Positions 42,063-51,620 are shown, numbered from the stretch's first letter. The stretch: DNA of 64,000 nt from Archangium violaceum (GCF_016887565.1 NZ_CP069396.1:895001-959000), one strand, 5' to 3'. Notes: generated by a model from the sequence alone, not told the origin. Numbers and translations are program-made.

Positions 42063-43820
42063 ATGCAGCCCCCCGCCGAGTCGTCCCCGAGCGTGCTTCC
42101 TCGCTGGTTGGCCCCCGTGCTGTGCACGTTGGCGGGCCTCGGCTGGAGCGTGTACATCATCGGCCTCGAGCCCCTCCTGCCCGGCTCCATCGAGTGGATG
42201 GTGCAGGATGACTGGGCCCAACCGCTGTTCGGCTGGCTCTACTCGCGCACCAGTCCCTGGAGCCTCCCCATGGGGGACTCCTCGGGCTACCTCTACCCGC
42301 TCGGCACGTCGCTGGCCTACATGGATGCCACGCCGTGGTGGAGCACCCTCTTCAAGCCGCTGTCCCCGCTGCTGCCCCTGACCTTTCAAATCCATGGCCC
42401 GTGGCTGGCGCTCTGTTTCTCGCTGCAGGGTCTCTTCGGCGCGCTGCTCGTCTCGCGGCTCTCCCCGCGTCCGCTGCACCAGGTGCTCGGGGGCATGCTC
42501 TTCGTGATGTCCCCGGCCCTGGCCATGCGCCTGGGCCACCTCTCGCTGTGCGCGCACTGGCTGGTGCTCGCGTCGCTGTGGCTCCACCTGCGGCCCCTCC
42601 CCGATGCGCGCGCCGCCTCGCGCACGCTGGGCCTCGCCGCCTTCTTCGTCGTGCTGGCCGCGGGCGTCCACGTCTATCTGGCCACCATGGCGCTCGCCCT
42701 GGCGCTCGGGCTCGTGCTGCGCCTGTGGCGCGTGCAGGGCCTCCTCTCCGGCGCGAGGGCCGGGGCATGGGCGGCCGGCCTCTCCGGCTCGGCGCTCGGG
42801 GTGATGGCCCTGTTCGGCTACTTCTCCCGCGCCACCACGTCCGCCTCGGGCTTCAACCACTACTCGTCCAACCTCCTCACCTTCATCAACCAGGGCGGCA
42901 TGTCGCGCTTCCTGCCGGAGATTCCCACCGGCGGCGGGCAGTACGAGGGCGCCGCGTACCTCGGGCTCGGCGTGCTCCTGGTGGGCTTCGCGTCGCTGGG
43001 GGTGCTGCTGGCGAAGCGCGAGCACTTCGGGCCGCTGCTGCCCCCGGGGCTCTGGCCGCTGTTGACCGTGTGCGGGCTCATGGCGCTCTTCGCCTTCTCG
43101 GCCCGCTTCCAGTTCGCCGGGTGGACCGTCCTCAGCTTCCAGCGTGCCTCCGAGGTGGTGCTCGCGCCGCTCGCCCGCGTCTTCCGCTCGTCCGGGCGTT
43201 TCATCTGGCCCCTGCACTACCTGCTCATCCTTGGTGCCATCGCGGGCCTGCTGCGCGTGCTGCGCAACCGCCCGGCCTGGGCCGCCGCCGCCCTGGGGCT
43301 CGCCGTGGTGCTCCAGGGCGCCGAGGTGCCCGCACAGGACTGCTGTCGCGCCCGCTTCACCCCGCACGTGCGGCCCGTGCCCGGAGGCGACGCCACGTGG
43401 GCCCTGGCCAAGGGGACGTACCAGCACCTCGCCCTCTACCCCGCCACGCGCGTGGATGGTGCCGGGCGCGGCTGCCCGGGCCTGTTCACCAACAGCGAGC
43501 TGCTCCCCTACGCCTGGCAGGCCTGGCTGAACGGGATGACGTTCAACAGCGGGTATGTCGCCCGGCTCGATGCGCCCGCCACGCTGGCCACGTGCGAGCG
43601 GGAAGAGGCGGACGTCCAGGCCGGCCGCCTGTCGCCGGACACCCTCTACGTGGTGCATGCCCAGGTGGCCGAAAGCTTCCTGGCGAGCACCGCCGGACAC
43701 GCCGCCTGCGGCAGGGTGGACGGGGTGCTCGTCTGTGTGTCCAGCGAGGTCCAGGGGCCCTTCCGCGAGGCGCTCGCACGGGAGCCGGTGACGGCGGACG
43801 TGGCCCGGGACACGCCGTAG
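42063..43820 (+). CDS. DUF6311 polytopic membrane protein, GT-C-like
   Basis: A 585-residue protein with about eleven hydrophobic helices in the first 430 residues and a periplasmic C-terminal part. The loop after the first helix has WMVQDDWAQPLFGWLY and SPWSLPMGDSSGYLYPLG. An acidic motif after TM1 and the overall plan resemble GT-C glycosyltransferases that use polyprenyl-linked sugars. It fits the DUF6311 family. The soluble tail has Cys pairs (DCCRARF, GRGCPGLF) likely joined as disulfides. A sugar-transfer role in the envelope is inferred. Confidence 0.75.
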   Translation: MQPPAESSPSVLPRWLAPVLCTLAGLGWSVYIIGLEPLLPGSIEWMVQDDWAQPLFGWLYSRTSPWSLPMGDSSGYLYPLGTSLAYMDATPWWSTLFKPLSPLLPLTFQIHGPWLALCFSLQGLFGALLVSRLSPRPLHQVLGGMLFVMSPALAMRLGHLSLCAHWLVLASLWLHLRPLPDARAASRTLGLAAFFVVLAAGVHVYLATMALALALGLVLRLWRVQGLLSGARAGAWAAGLSGSALGVMALFGYFSRATTSASGFNHYSSNLLTFINQGGMSRFLPEIPTGGGQYEGAAYLGLGVLLVGFASLGVLLAKREHFGPLLPPGLWPLLTVCGLMALFAFSARFQFAGWTVLSFQRASEVVLAPLARVFRSSGRFIWPLHYLLILGAIAGLLRVLRNRPAWAAAALGLAVVLQGAEVPAQDCCRARFTPHVRPVPGGDATWALAKGTYQHLALYPATRVDGAGRGCPGLFTNSELLPYAWQAWLNGMTFNSGYVARLDAPATLATCEREEADVQAGRLSPDTLYVVHAQVAESFLASTAGHAACGRVDGVLVCVSSEVQGPFREALAREPVTADVARDTP

Positions 43821-43844
43821 GCCCTGGTGTACAGGTGCGGGGCG

Positions 43845-45476
43845 ATGCGCTCCCGACTCCTCGTCCCGCTGTGTCTGCTGCTGCCCTCCCTCGCCCTCGC
43901 CGGTGATGCCCGCTGCAAGGGCACCGCCCAGGCCCGCGCCGCCCGCTTCTCCGAGAAGGCGCTGAAGGGCAAGTCCCCCGCCGAGCGCTACGCCGAGTAC
44001 GTGCGCGCCTGCGCCCTCGACGAGGTGGTGGACCTCACGAAGTCGCTCGTCCGCTTCAAGACGGTGAGCAGCGAGCAGCCCGCGGCGAAGAGCCCGGAGA
44101 TCGCCGCCATGGGACGCTTCCTGGAGAAGTGGGCCCGTGGCCGGGGCCTCGGCTTCCGCGCGGTGGGCGGCAACGAGGTGTTCGAGCTGTCCTGGGGAGA
44201 GGGTGAGCCGCGGCTCGGGTTCGTCTTCCACGGAGACGTGGTTCCCGCGCCGGCGCACGAGTGGAAGAAGCCGCCCTTCGAACCGTATGTGGAGAAGGGC
44301 CGCCTCCATGGCCGGGGCGTCGAGGACGACAAGGGGCCGCTGGCCTCCGCGCTCGTGGCGCTCGCGATGGCGAAGGAGCTGGGACTGTCCCCGCGGCAGG
44401 GCAAGGTGCTCGTCATCGTCGGCAACGGCGAGGAGAGCGACTGGACGGGCATGCAGCAGTACGCGGAGACGCAGAAGCCGCACCCCACGCACGTCATCTC
44501 GGTGGACTCGGACTACCCGGTCATCGCGGCGCAGTGTGGCTTCGTCGCCTGGCAGCTCGAGGCCGAGCTGGGGGCCGTGCCGGAGAAGCCCACCGAGGGC
44601 CAGCTGCGCGCCGTGGACGTCACCGCGGGCGAGTTCCTCACCCAGGTGCCCGGTGCCGCCACGCTGAAGCTGGAGCCCGCGGGACTCGCGCCGGAGAAGG
44701 CGCTTGCCGCCGTGCGGGAGGCCGTGGCCGCGGTGGGCAAGGAGCGCCCCTCGCTGCGCGCCGAGGTGAAGCAGGAAGGCAACCGGGTCATCCTCACGAC
44801 CCACGGAAAGGCCGTGCACGCCTCGGTGGCGGAGGAGGGGGCCAACGCCCTGTGGGACCTGGCCGCCGTGGCCGCGAAGCTGCCGCTGGAGCCCAACGGC
44901 ATCGAGGCCATGCTGAAGGCGGTGACGCTCCGCTTCGATGGGGACCACTGGGGCGAGAAGCTGGGCGTGGCCTACCAGGACGAGCTGATGGGCCGCCTCC
45001 TCGTCGCGCCCACCGTGCTGCGCGTGAAGGACGGCAAGGTGGGCCTGGGCATCAACATGCGCCGGCCCCGGGGCAAGGATGCGGCCGTCTTCAACGCCTC
45101 GCTCGATGCCGCCGCGGAGCGGCTCTCCCAGGACACCGGTGGCCGGGTGAAGGAGGTGAAGGGCGGAAAGCCGGGCGAGGGTGGCCGCTACGTGGGTGAC
45201 CCGCATGTGGCGGACACGTCCGGGCCGCTCGTCACCACGCTGCTCGACATCTACAAGCGGCACCGCAACGAGCCGGACGCGAAGCCACAGTCCGTGCGCG
45301 GTGGCACGTACGCGCGCCTCTTCCCGCGCTCCGTCGACTTCGGGCCCGCCTTCCCCGGGGACCTCTACACGGGCCACGCCCCGGACGAGTCCATCTCGCT
45401 CGACAACCTCGACGCCACCACCCGCATGGTCGCCGAGGCCCTCCACACGCTGGCCCTCACGCCGCCCGAGAAGTGA
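43845..45476 (+). CDS. exported M20 family dipeptidase
   Basis: The 543-residue product starts at ATG 43845 at its signal peptide (LLVPLCLLLPSLALAG). M20 zinc-peptidase motifs: FVFHGDVVPAP (metal His/Asp), GRGVEDDKGPLASAL (bridging Asp) and GNGEESDWTGM (catalytic Glu pair), then a dimerisation domain, and GHAPDESISLDNL with the last His. It matches the dipeptidase (PepV/Sapep-like) branch. Periplasmic peptide turnover is likely. It ends 30 bases before the convergent PtuB gene. Confidence 0.92.
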   Translation: MRSRLLVPLCLLLPSLALAGDARCKGTAQARAARFSEKALKGKSPAERYAEYVRACALDEVVDLTKSLVRFKTVSSEQPAAKSPEIAAMGRFLEKWARGRGLGFRAVGGNEVFELSWGEGEPRLGFVFHGDVVPAPAHEWKKPPFEPYVEKGRLHGRGVEDDKGPLASALVALAMAKELGLSPRQGKVLVIVGNGEESDWTGMQQYAETQKPHPTHVISVDSDYPVIAAQCGFVAWQLEAELGAVPEKPTEGQLRAVDVTAGEFLTQVPGAATLKLEPAGLAPEKALAAVREAVAAVGKERPSLRAEVKQEGNRVILTTHGKAVHASVAEEGANALWDLAAVAAKLPLEPNGIEAMLKAVTLRFDGDHWGEKLGVAYQDELMGRLLVAPTVLRVKDGKVGLGINMRRPRGKDAAVFNASLDAAAERLSQDTGGRVKEVKGGKPGEGGRYVGDPHVADTSGPLVTTLLDIYKRHRNEPDAKPQSVRGGTYARLFPRSVDFGPAFPGDLYTGHAPDESISLDNLDATTRMVAEALHTLALTPPEK

Positions 45477-45506
45477 GGCCCGTCGGCGCTCGTGCGCGAG
45501 CCCGAG

Positions 45507-46196
45507 TCAGAGTGAGCCACCCGGCCGGGGAACGGGTCGGGTGGCCGCGTCGAAGCAGGAGCGGCAGGTTCCCGGGAAGGCATCGATGAACGCCTGCCGC
45601 ATCTCGGGTTCTGCCTCGAAGACGGCCATCCAGACGGACCAGTGGCCCTGACTTCTCGCCGAATCGATGATGGCGTCGCGGATGTCCGGATCGCCTCTTT
45701 TCCGCTGCCATCTTCCCAGGCTCCGCTGGGCCATGTCCCAGGCCTCGCGCCGATTGAGCCAGCGGAGATCCCGAGAGCGGGGATCGCTCGCGGGGGTCTT
45801 GTCCAGGCCGAACAGCTTCAGCGTCCTGCGCGCTTTGTCCCGCTGTTCCGGTGCGAGCTCGGGATGGGGGGAAATGAGTCCTTCCTCTCCGTAGCGGAAG
45901 GCACGCGCCGTGTTGTCCCTGTCGGGCAGATAGACGTCGGAGGTCTGTGCTCCCTTGGTGCCGTTGCAGTTGGCGCAGGCGAGCAGGAAATTCTCCCAGT
46001 CGAGCTCCCGGTGTGGGGCATGGAGCTTGGGCTCGATGTGGTCGATGGTCAGGGCTGCGCTCTGGCGTACCTCGCAGTACGCGCAATACCTGCCGAATCT
46101 CGCGATGAGGCTCGATTTGGCTTCCTGGTAGACCGCCATTCGCACTGGATGCCCGGCGGTATCCAGCGGGTGAGGGCCTCGCTCGACAGGCCTCAT
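45507..46196 (-). CDS. ptuB: HNH endonuclease, PtuB-like (Septu)
   Basis: A 229-residue nuclease. It starts MRPVERGPHPL, the family opening, and has an HNH fold with a zinc knuckle: CAYC (38-41), ALTIDHIEPK (D52-H53), then LLACANCNGTKG (74-82). This layout is that of PtuB/TIGR02646 nucleases. Its ATG overlaps the ATPase stop (ATGA), and the two-gene order ATPase then HNH is that of Septu anti-phage systems. When triggered, Septu is thought to damage nucleic acid and block phage growth. The identity is strong by motif and operon; anti-phage activity is inferred. Confidence 0.85.
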   Translation of the reverse strand: MRPVERGPHPLDTAGHPVRMAVYQEAKSSLIARFGRYCAYCEVRQSAALTIDHIEPKLHAPHRELDWENFLLACANCNGTKGAQTSDVYLPDRDNTARAFRYGEEGLISPHPELAPEQRDKARRTLKLFGLDKTPASDPRSRDLRWLNRREAWDMAQRSLGRWQRKRGDPDIRDAIIDSARSQGHWSVWMAVFEAEPEMRQAFIDAFPGTCRSCFDAATRPVPRPGGSL

Positions 46197-47488
46197 CGAG
46201 GTTCCTCGTCCTGGCCCAGTCCGGCGGCCTCACGTTCCATGCGCAGGAAGGCGTGATACGCCACGTTGTCGCTGAAGGGCGCGGACAGCTCATCGAGTCG
46301 GAGCTTGAGGGACTCGCGCCGTTCTGGAGACGTGGTGGCCTTGGCCTCTTGGAGGACCCGGTAGTACTCCTCCGCCGCCTCCATCATCTTCTGGTAACGC
46401 TCGCTGCGCTGCGGCACTTCGACGCCCATCACCTGCTCGGCGATATCCTCGATGCTCTGACTCGGAGGCCCGGATTGCGTGGGCTCCTCGAGGTTGATGA
46501 GCTCCCCAGGTCTCAATGACTGGATGATGAAGGGCGAGTGCGTCGTCGCCACGAACTGGACCTGGGGGAAGGTGGTGCGCAGGTCATCCACCACGCGCCG
46601 CTGCCACTTGGGGTGGAGGTGGAGGTCGATCTCATCGATGAGGACGATGCCCGGCGTCTGTTCCGCCGCGCGCTCTCCGAGATGTGGATTCAGGACGGCC
46701 GCGCGGTAGGCGATGTCGGCCACCATCGCCAGCATGTTGCGCACGCCATCGCTCAGCATCCGAAAGGGCAGCTGACGCCCGTCCTCGGCCTCCGCGAGCA
46801 GGTCATCCTGGTTGATGTCGAACCAGACCCGCTTCCATCCCACCATGCAGCGGACCACGGCGGTCTTCACTGCTTCCAATGTTCCGATGGTTCGCCCCTG
46901 TTGGAGCTGCACCAGCTCCATTCTCTTGGCCCATTTCAGAAGCAGCTTCTGATTCGAGGCGGGATCCAGACAGCCGATATACCCCTCAAGTCGTGAGGTG
47001 GGTGGCGCGGGTTCCAACGGGTGCTCATGCTTCTGTAGCCAGAGCCGTCCCGTTCCATAATAGGAGAGGAGCGGCAACGTGATGTCCTGTCCTGCCTGCA
47101 CCTGACGCTGCCAAGTGGCTGCGATCGGCAGGAGTGGATTCTCATGGATGTTGAGGGTGTATTCGTCCTTGGAGCGGCGCCACGAGAGTTGCTCGCCTTC
47201 CAGCCGACCCGTGCACTGCACCTGGACCGGGAACTGCTGCTCGATGGTGGCGATTCCATCCTTCAGGTAGACGACCCGGCGAACGTCATCCTCTCGAACG
47301 AAGGGGGCCGAGATTTCCTTCAGGGTGATTCCGACGAGGAAGCTCCCCGCCCCGATGGCCAACGCATCCAGCACGGCCGTCTTGCCGGCACCGTTCTCGC
47401 CGATCAACACGTTGAACTGGTCGGAGAGCGTGAAGGTGCGCTGGTCGAAGCCGCGGAAATTGGTGACCTCGAGTCGGTGAATCTTCAC
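46193..47488 (-). CDS. ptuA: AAA/ABC-type ATPase, PtuA-like (Septu)
   Basis: A 431-residue ATPase. GTG 47488 is preferred over upstream starts because AGGAGG lies just before it and MKIHRLEVTNFRGF is the natural start of this family. Walker A is GENGAGKT (30-37), the signature is LSDGVRNML (245-253), Walker B is IVLIDEIDLHLHP (from 281) and the switch His is in ATTHSPFIIQS. This is the OLD/PtuA type of SMC-like ATPase. It is fused in translation with the HNH nuclease downstream. In Septu the ATPase senses infection and controls the nuclease; the trigger is not visible here. Confidence 0.85.
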   Translation of the reverse strand: MKIHRLEVTNFRGFDQRTFTLSDQFNVLIGENGAGKTAVLDALAIGAGSFLVGITLKEISAPFVREDDVRRVVYLKDGIATIEQQFPVQVQCTGRLEGEQLSWRRSKDEYTLNIHENPLLPIAATWQRQVQAGQDITLPLLSYYGTGRLWLQKHEHPLEPAPPTSRLEGYIGCLDPASNQKLLLKWAKRMELVQLQQGRTIGTLEAVKTAVVRCMVGWKRVWFDINQDDLLAEAEDGRQLPFRMLSDGVRNMLAMVADIAYRAAVLNPHLGERAAEQTPGIVLIDEIDLHLHPKWQRRVVDDLRTTFPQVQFVATTHSPFIIQSLRPGELINLEEPTQSGPPSQSIEDIAEQVMGVEVPQRSERYQKMMEAAEEYYRVLQEAKATTSPERRESLKLRLDELSAPFSDNVAYHAFLRMEREAAGLGQDEEPR

Positions 47489-47562
47489 CCCTACCTCCTG
47501 CCGGTGCGTCCGGGCGACGGTGCCCACTGGGAGCCGATGCTCTTATGGCCCAACACGCGCCT

Positions 47563-49644
47563 TCAGGGAACGTCATTCCCGGCCGGCTCCTTGCCGGGCT
47601 CGGGGAGGCCGCGCGGCAGGCGCACGGTGAAGGTCGTGCCACCCGCCTGGGTGGAGTGCACCGTCACCTGACCCCCGTGCGCGTGCGCCACCTGCTGGAC
47701 GATGTACAGCCCCAGTCCCACGCTGCGCGTGGCTGCCTTGCCGGTGGTGCCGCGCCGGAAGGGCTGGAACAGCACCGCCTGAAGCTCGGGGCCAATGGGC
47801 TCTCCCTCGTTGTGCACGGAGAGGAGCACCTCGGGGCCGGCGTCGCGCACCTCCACGCGCACGGGCGTGTCCGGCCTCCCGTGCTGCAGGGCATTGCTCA
47901 CCAGGTTGCCCACCACCTGCGCCAGCCGGTCCGGGTCCCAGCACCCCCACCCGTCTCCCTCCACCTCCAACTCCAGCCTCCGGCCCGTGTTGGCCACCTG
48001 CAACTCCTCCACCGCGCTCCGACAGATGTCGTGCAGGTTCACCCGCTCGCGGTGCACGGGCAGTCCACCCCCGATGCTGCTGCGCGCGAAGTCGAGGATG
48101 TCCGTGAGCATCCTCGCCATCCTCGCCGCGCTGTTGCGGATGCGCTCCACCGCCCGCACTCCTCCCTCGCTCAGCTCCTCCGTCCTCCGCAGCAGGAAGG
48201 CCGAGGCGGTGATGGCGTTGAGTGGGTTGCGCAGGTCGTGCCCCACCACCGCGATGAGCTGCTCGCGCATCTCGCCGGAGTGGCGCAGCTCGGCCTCCAC
48301 CTCCTTCTGCTTCGTGATGTCCACCACCACGCAGCCCAGGCCCACCACCTCGCCGCTCTCCGTCCGCACCGGGTAGTAGTTGCCCAGCCAGTGACGGGTG
48401 GGGGTGTTCCCACGAGGCTGGCTGCTGAACTCGTGGTTGGACTGCGGCTGACCCGTCTCGACGACCCGGCGGAAGATGGGCTCGCAGACGTCGGCGACCC
48501 GGCTGGGCAGCACCTCCCGCACGGTCTTCCCCAGGTGGAAGTCCACGGGCTTGCCATGGAGCTCCGCCAGCGTCTCGTTGATGCGAAGGAAGCGCAGCTC
48601 CCGGTCCATGAGGCTGATGCCCACCGGGGCGGCCTCCAGCAGCGTGTTCAGCTGCGCCAGCGCTCGCTGCACCTCGTCCCGCGCCGCCCGCTCGCGCCCG
48701 GCCAGATCCGCCTGCACGATGAAGCCGGTGGCGCGGGTGATCATCGCGCGGAAGAGCAGCTTGTCGGACTCGCTGAAGTCGAAGACGGTCCGTGAGCTCA
48801 TGTGCGCCACGCCCACCAGGTTGTCCCCGTGCAGCAGGGGGATGCTGTAGCTGGCGCGAATGCCGAGCCGCCGGATGACGTCGTACGCCAGCCTCGGGTC
48901 GGTGGCCACCGAGCGCGAGGAGATGGGGTGACGCTCGGCGGCGACCCTGCCGCTGATGCCCTCGCCGATGGGAATGGTGTAGTCGTCGGCCAGCCCCTCC
49001 CGGGCGCCCAGCCCCTCGGCCGCGCGCACCCGCAGCCGGTCTTCCTCCCTCAGGAGGATGGAGGCCGCGTCCACCGCCACCGCCGCCTCCATCAACACCT
49101 TCAGCAGCTTGGGCAGGAAGGTGTCCACGTCCTCGCTCTCCAGCGCGGCCTGGGAGACACGCTCCAGCGCCTGCAGCATCCGCTCGCGCACCCGTGCGTA
49201 GCTGGTGACGGCGCGTGTGATGCCCTGGTCGATGGCCTCGTCGAGCAGCTCCAACTCGGCGAAGCTCGGCCAGTGGTTCTCCCGCTCCAGGCTCCGGAGG
49301 ATGCAGTTGCGCAGCAGTCCGTACTCGAAGGCCACCTCTCCCGGCTCGTACCCCAGCTCCAGCCGCTCCAGGGCGTGCTCGTCGGTGATGGCCAGGGGCA
49401 GCTGGGGGGCGTGCTCGTCGTGGACGTGCTCCGCCGCGTCCGCGAGCTTGTCCAGGAACTCGGGGATGTGGTCGCGCAGTTGCTCGCCGCCCGGCCGCTG
49501 CTCCGGGTGCCACGCGCGCAGGGCGCGCTCCCAGTCCGAGAGGATGTCCTCCCGGTGCTTGCGGAGGAAGTCCGCCAGCCGATGGGGTTCACCGGGCTCC
49601 GGACCGGATGGCCGGAGCGGTTGAGGTGGATCCTGGTCCCTCAT
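47563..49644 (-). CDS. GAF/PAS sensor histidine kinase with RsbRD-like N-terminus
   Basis: A 693-residue soluble kinase: RsbRD_N about 22-165 (LADFLRKHREDILSDWERAL), GAF 175-325 (DAASILLREEDRLRVRAAEG), PAS 340-460, HisKA with H469 (VVGHDLRNPLNAI) and HATPase_c (NLVSNALQHG, then VGLGLYIVQQ). There is no receiver domain. It shares domain order and C-terminal sequence with the kinase at 29262-32456, so the two are paralogues. It lies 74 bases before ptuA on the same strand; whether they are co-transcribed is uncertain, and no sensor kinase is part of known Septu systems. Confidence 0.9.
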   Translation of the reverse strand: MRDQDPPQPLRPSGPEPGEPHRLADFLRKHREDILSDWERALRAWHPEQRPGGEQLRDHIPEFLDKLADAAEHVHDEHAPQLPLAITDEHALERLELGYEPGEVAFEYGLLRNCILRSLERENHWPSFAELELLDEAIDQGITRAVTSYARVRERMLQALERVSQAALESEDVDTFLPKLLKVLMEAAVAVDAASILLREEDRLRVRAAEGLGAREGLADDYTIPIGEGISGRVAAERHPISSRSVATDPRLAYDVIRRLGIRASYSIPLLHGDNLVGVAHMSSRTVFDFSESDKLLFRAMITRATGFIVQADLAGRERAARDEVQRALAQLNTLLEAAPVGISLMDRELRFLRINETLAELHGKPVDFHLGKTVREVLPSRVADVCEPIFRRVVETGQPQSNHEFSSQPRGNTPTRHWLGNYYPVRTESGEVVGLGCVVVDITKQKEVEAELRHSGEMREQLIAVVGHDLRNPLNAITASAFLLRRTEELSEGGVRAVERIRNSAARMARMLTDILDFARSSIGGGLPVHRERVNLHDICRSAVEELQVANTGRRLELEVEGDGWGCWDPDRLAQVVGNLVSNALQHGRPDTPVRVEVRDAGPEVLLSVHNEGEPIGPELQAVLFQPFRRGTTGKAATRSVGLGLYIVQQVAHAHGGQVTVHSTQAGGTTFTVRLPRGLPEPGKEPAGNDVP

Positions 49645-49891
49645 GAGAGCGCTCCCCGAAGGCTGCCTCCCCGCCGCCAGCCTTGAGACTGCTCATGCAA
49701 GGAGGGCATGGCGTCGTACCAGCGAACCAGGAGGAGGCGCCCGGGAGGGGCCCGCCCCTTCCCTCGTCACGCCCCGGGGCGTCCTGGCGCTCCGAGGCCC
49801 GGCCGTCCATCCCCGGGGGCCCGGGTCCGCGCCGACTCCGGAGAAACGAGACCCCACCGGAGTAGAGGGGAAGGGTTAGGTTGGAGGCAAG

Positions 49892-50854
49892 ATGAGCACG
49901 CTCCTGCTGACCCGCACCGACGTCGTCCGCCACATGGAGGCCCTCACCCTGCTCTCGGAGATGCGCGAGGCCTTTCGCGCGGATGCCGAGGGCCGCGCGG
50001 TGGAGCCCCAGCGCGCCCGCGCTCCGCTGCACGCCCAGGGCTCCGCGCTGGTGGTCTTCCCCGGCATCCTGGCCGGCATCCCCGCCTACACCGTGAAGGT
50101 GCACGCGAAGTTCCCCGGCCGTTCTCCGGCCATCCAGGGCGTGGTGCAGCTGCATGACCTGGAGACGGGGGCGCTGCTGGCGGTGATGGACTCGGGGCAC
50201 CTCACGGCGCTGCGCACGGGGGTGGTGGGGGCGCTGGCCGCGGACGTGCTCGCCCGGCAGGATGCCGCCCGGGTGGCGCTCATCGGCGCGGGGGCCCAGG
50301 CCTCCATGCAGCTCAAGAGCCTGCGGCTGGTGCGCAGCCTCTCGCACGTGCGTGTCTACGACCTGGAGGTGACGCGCTCCGTGGAGTTCGCCGCCCGCAT
50401 GTACAAGGCGCTGAACCTGCCGGTGCGGCCGGCCATGTCGGTGGAGGAGGCGGTGGAGGACGCGGACATCATCGTCACCGTCACCCCGTCGCGAGAGCCC
50501 TTCCTCTTCCCGGGCATGCTGCGCGCGGGCACGCACGTCACCACCCTGGGCGCGGACGAGCCGGGCAAGGCCGAGGTCTCCGCCGGGCTGCTGCGCCAGT
50601 CCACCTTCTTCTGCGACAACCGGGCGCTCAACGTGGCCATGGGCGCGCCCGCCGGCGCGGGGCTCGGCGAGGAGTGCATCCAGGCGGAGCTCGGCGAGGT
50701 GCTGGCCGGCAGGAAGCCGGGGCGCACCGACGCGGGGCAGGTCACCATCTTCGGCGCGGTGGGGCTGCCCTTCCAGGACCTGGTGGCGGCCTGGCACGTC
50801 TACCAGGGCGCGCGCACGGACGACTCGGTGCAGCGCGTGGACTTCCAGGCCTGA
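49892..50854 (+). CDS. ornithine cyclodeaminase / mu-crystallin family protein
   Basis: A 320-residue NAD(P)-dependent protein. Substrate-side segments AYTVKVHAKFPGR and LTALRTGVVGALAA and the dinucleotide loop VALIGAGAQASMQ match the family, with IIVTVTPSREPFLF and VTTLGADEPGKAEV further on. Members act as ornithine cyclodeaminase, alanine dehydrogenase or ketimine reductase, so the exact reaction cannot be told. It ends 12 bases before the convergent DUF2171-like gene. Confidence 0.9.
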   Translation: MSTLLLTRTDVVRHMEALTLLSEMREAFRADAEGRAVEPQRARAPLHAQGSALVVFPGILAGIPAYTVKVHAKFPGRSPAIQGVVQLHDLETGALLAVMDSGHLTALRTGVVGALAADVLARQDAARVALIGAGAQASMQLKSLRLVRSLSHVRVYDLEVTRSVEFAARMYKALNLPVRPAMSVEEAVEDADIIVTVTPSREPFLFPGMLRAGTHVTTLGADEPGKAEVSAGLLRQSTFFCDNRALNVAMGAPAGAGLGEECIQAELGEVLAGRKPGRTDAGQVTIFGAVGLPFQDLVAAWHVYQGARTDDSVQRVDFQA

Positions 50855-50866
50855 GCCGGACCGTGC

Positions 50867-51124
50867 TCAGTGCGTGGTCCGGCGGCTCGAGCGGTCGATC
50901 TCCCTCGGGCCCGACAGGAGGCTGTCGGGGCCGTGGAGGAGGTGCACCTCGTCGGCGATGATCTCCCGCACGTCGTCGAGCGGCACGGCGTAGTCCTTGC
51001 GCCAGACGAGCAGCCCCTTCTCGACGATGAGCTCCTCGTCCGTCACCTCGACGACATGGCCGAGCTTCTCGCCACGGTGGGTGAATACCGGCATTCCCTC
51101 GTGCAGCTCCGAACGTTCCACCAT
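50867..51124 (-). CDS. DUF2171-like small protein
   Basis: The 85-residue product (ATG 51124, AGGAGAGG upstream) has the PRC-barrel-like pattern MPVFTHRGEKLGHVVEV, EELIVEKGLLVWRKDYAVPL, VREIIADEVHLLHG seen in DUF2171. It is soluble, with a charged tail (REIDRSSRRTTH). Function unknown; PRC-barrel relatives bind RNA or protein partners. Confidence 0.8.
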   Translation of the reverse strand: MVERSELHEGMPVFTHRGEKLGHVVEVTDEELIVEKGLLVWRKDYAVPLDDVREIIADEVHLLHGPDSLLSGPREIDRSSRRTTH

Positions 51125-51326
51125 GTACCCTCTCCTCCTCCCCGGGCAGGGGCCAGCGAGCGGCGACCCCGGATTTCAAGCTAGGAACGAGGAAACGGGG
51201 CGTCACCGGGCATGCGGCCAGGCACGTCCCGAGGGTTGGCCGGTGCACGGAGCCGCCGAGCGGCCGGGGACGCTGTGGGGCGGCCCCTGCATGCCCATCT
51301 TCAATCGGGCCTGGAGGAGGTGCTCG

Positions 51327-51617
51327 ATGATGGTGGGGTTTCTGGCTTCGAGGACGGGACGTTGGACGCGCATGCTGGCGGGCGCGAGCCTGGTGGTGGG
51401 CGGCCTGTCCACCGACTCCGTGAAGGGGAAGATGCTGGCGCTGGTGGGGCTGGTGCCATTGCTGGCGGGAGCGTTCGACGTCTGTCTCTTCGGCCCCTTC
51501 TTCGGCCTGCCCATGAAGGGCGAGGCCATCCGCCGCAAGGTGGGGCTCATCGGCGAGGACTCGCTGCTGCCCCATCCCCCCATGCCGATGACGGAGCGCC
51601 CCACGCTGCTGCACTAG
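51327..51617 (+). CDS. DUF2892 (YgaP-like transmembrane) protein
   Basis: A 96-residue protein; ATG 51327 stands behind GGAGGAGG. MVGFLASRTGRWTRMLAGASLVVGG and LVGLVPLLAGAFDVCLFGPFFG form two membrane helices with a Cys at the second helix end, the DUF2892 pattern found alone or fused to rhodanese domains. No rhodanese is attached here. A role in sulfur or redox handling is only suggested by the family. Confidence 0.82.
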   Translation: MMVGFLASRTGRWTRMLAGASLVVGGLSTDSVKGKMLALVGLVPLLAGAFDVCLFGPFFGLPMKGEAIRRKVGLIGEDSLLPHPPMPMTERPTLLH

Positions 51618-51620
51618 CGG

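Noticed and set aside
41541-45446. A 1301-codon open frame on the minus strand
   Set aside because: It lies opposite the Mpo1-like, DUF6311 and M20 genes, each with clear domain motifs, and its translation is His/Arg/Gly/Pro-rich without domains. It is a typical shadow of high-GC third positions.
45516-45545. Hairpin GCCACCCG/CGGGTGGC near the end of ptuB
   Set aside because: It lies within the coding sequence, has a 14-base loop and no T-run, so it is not a supported terminator.
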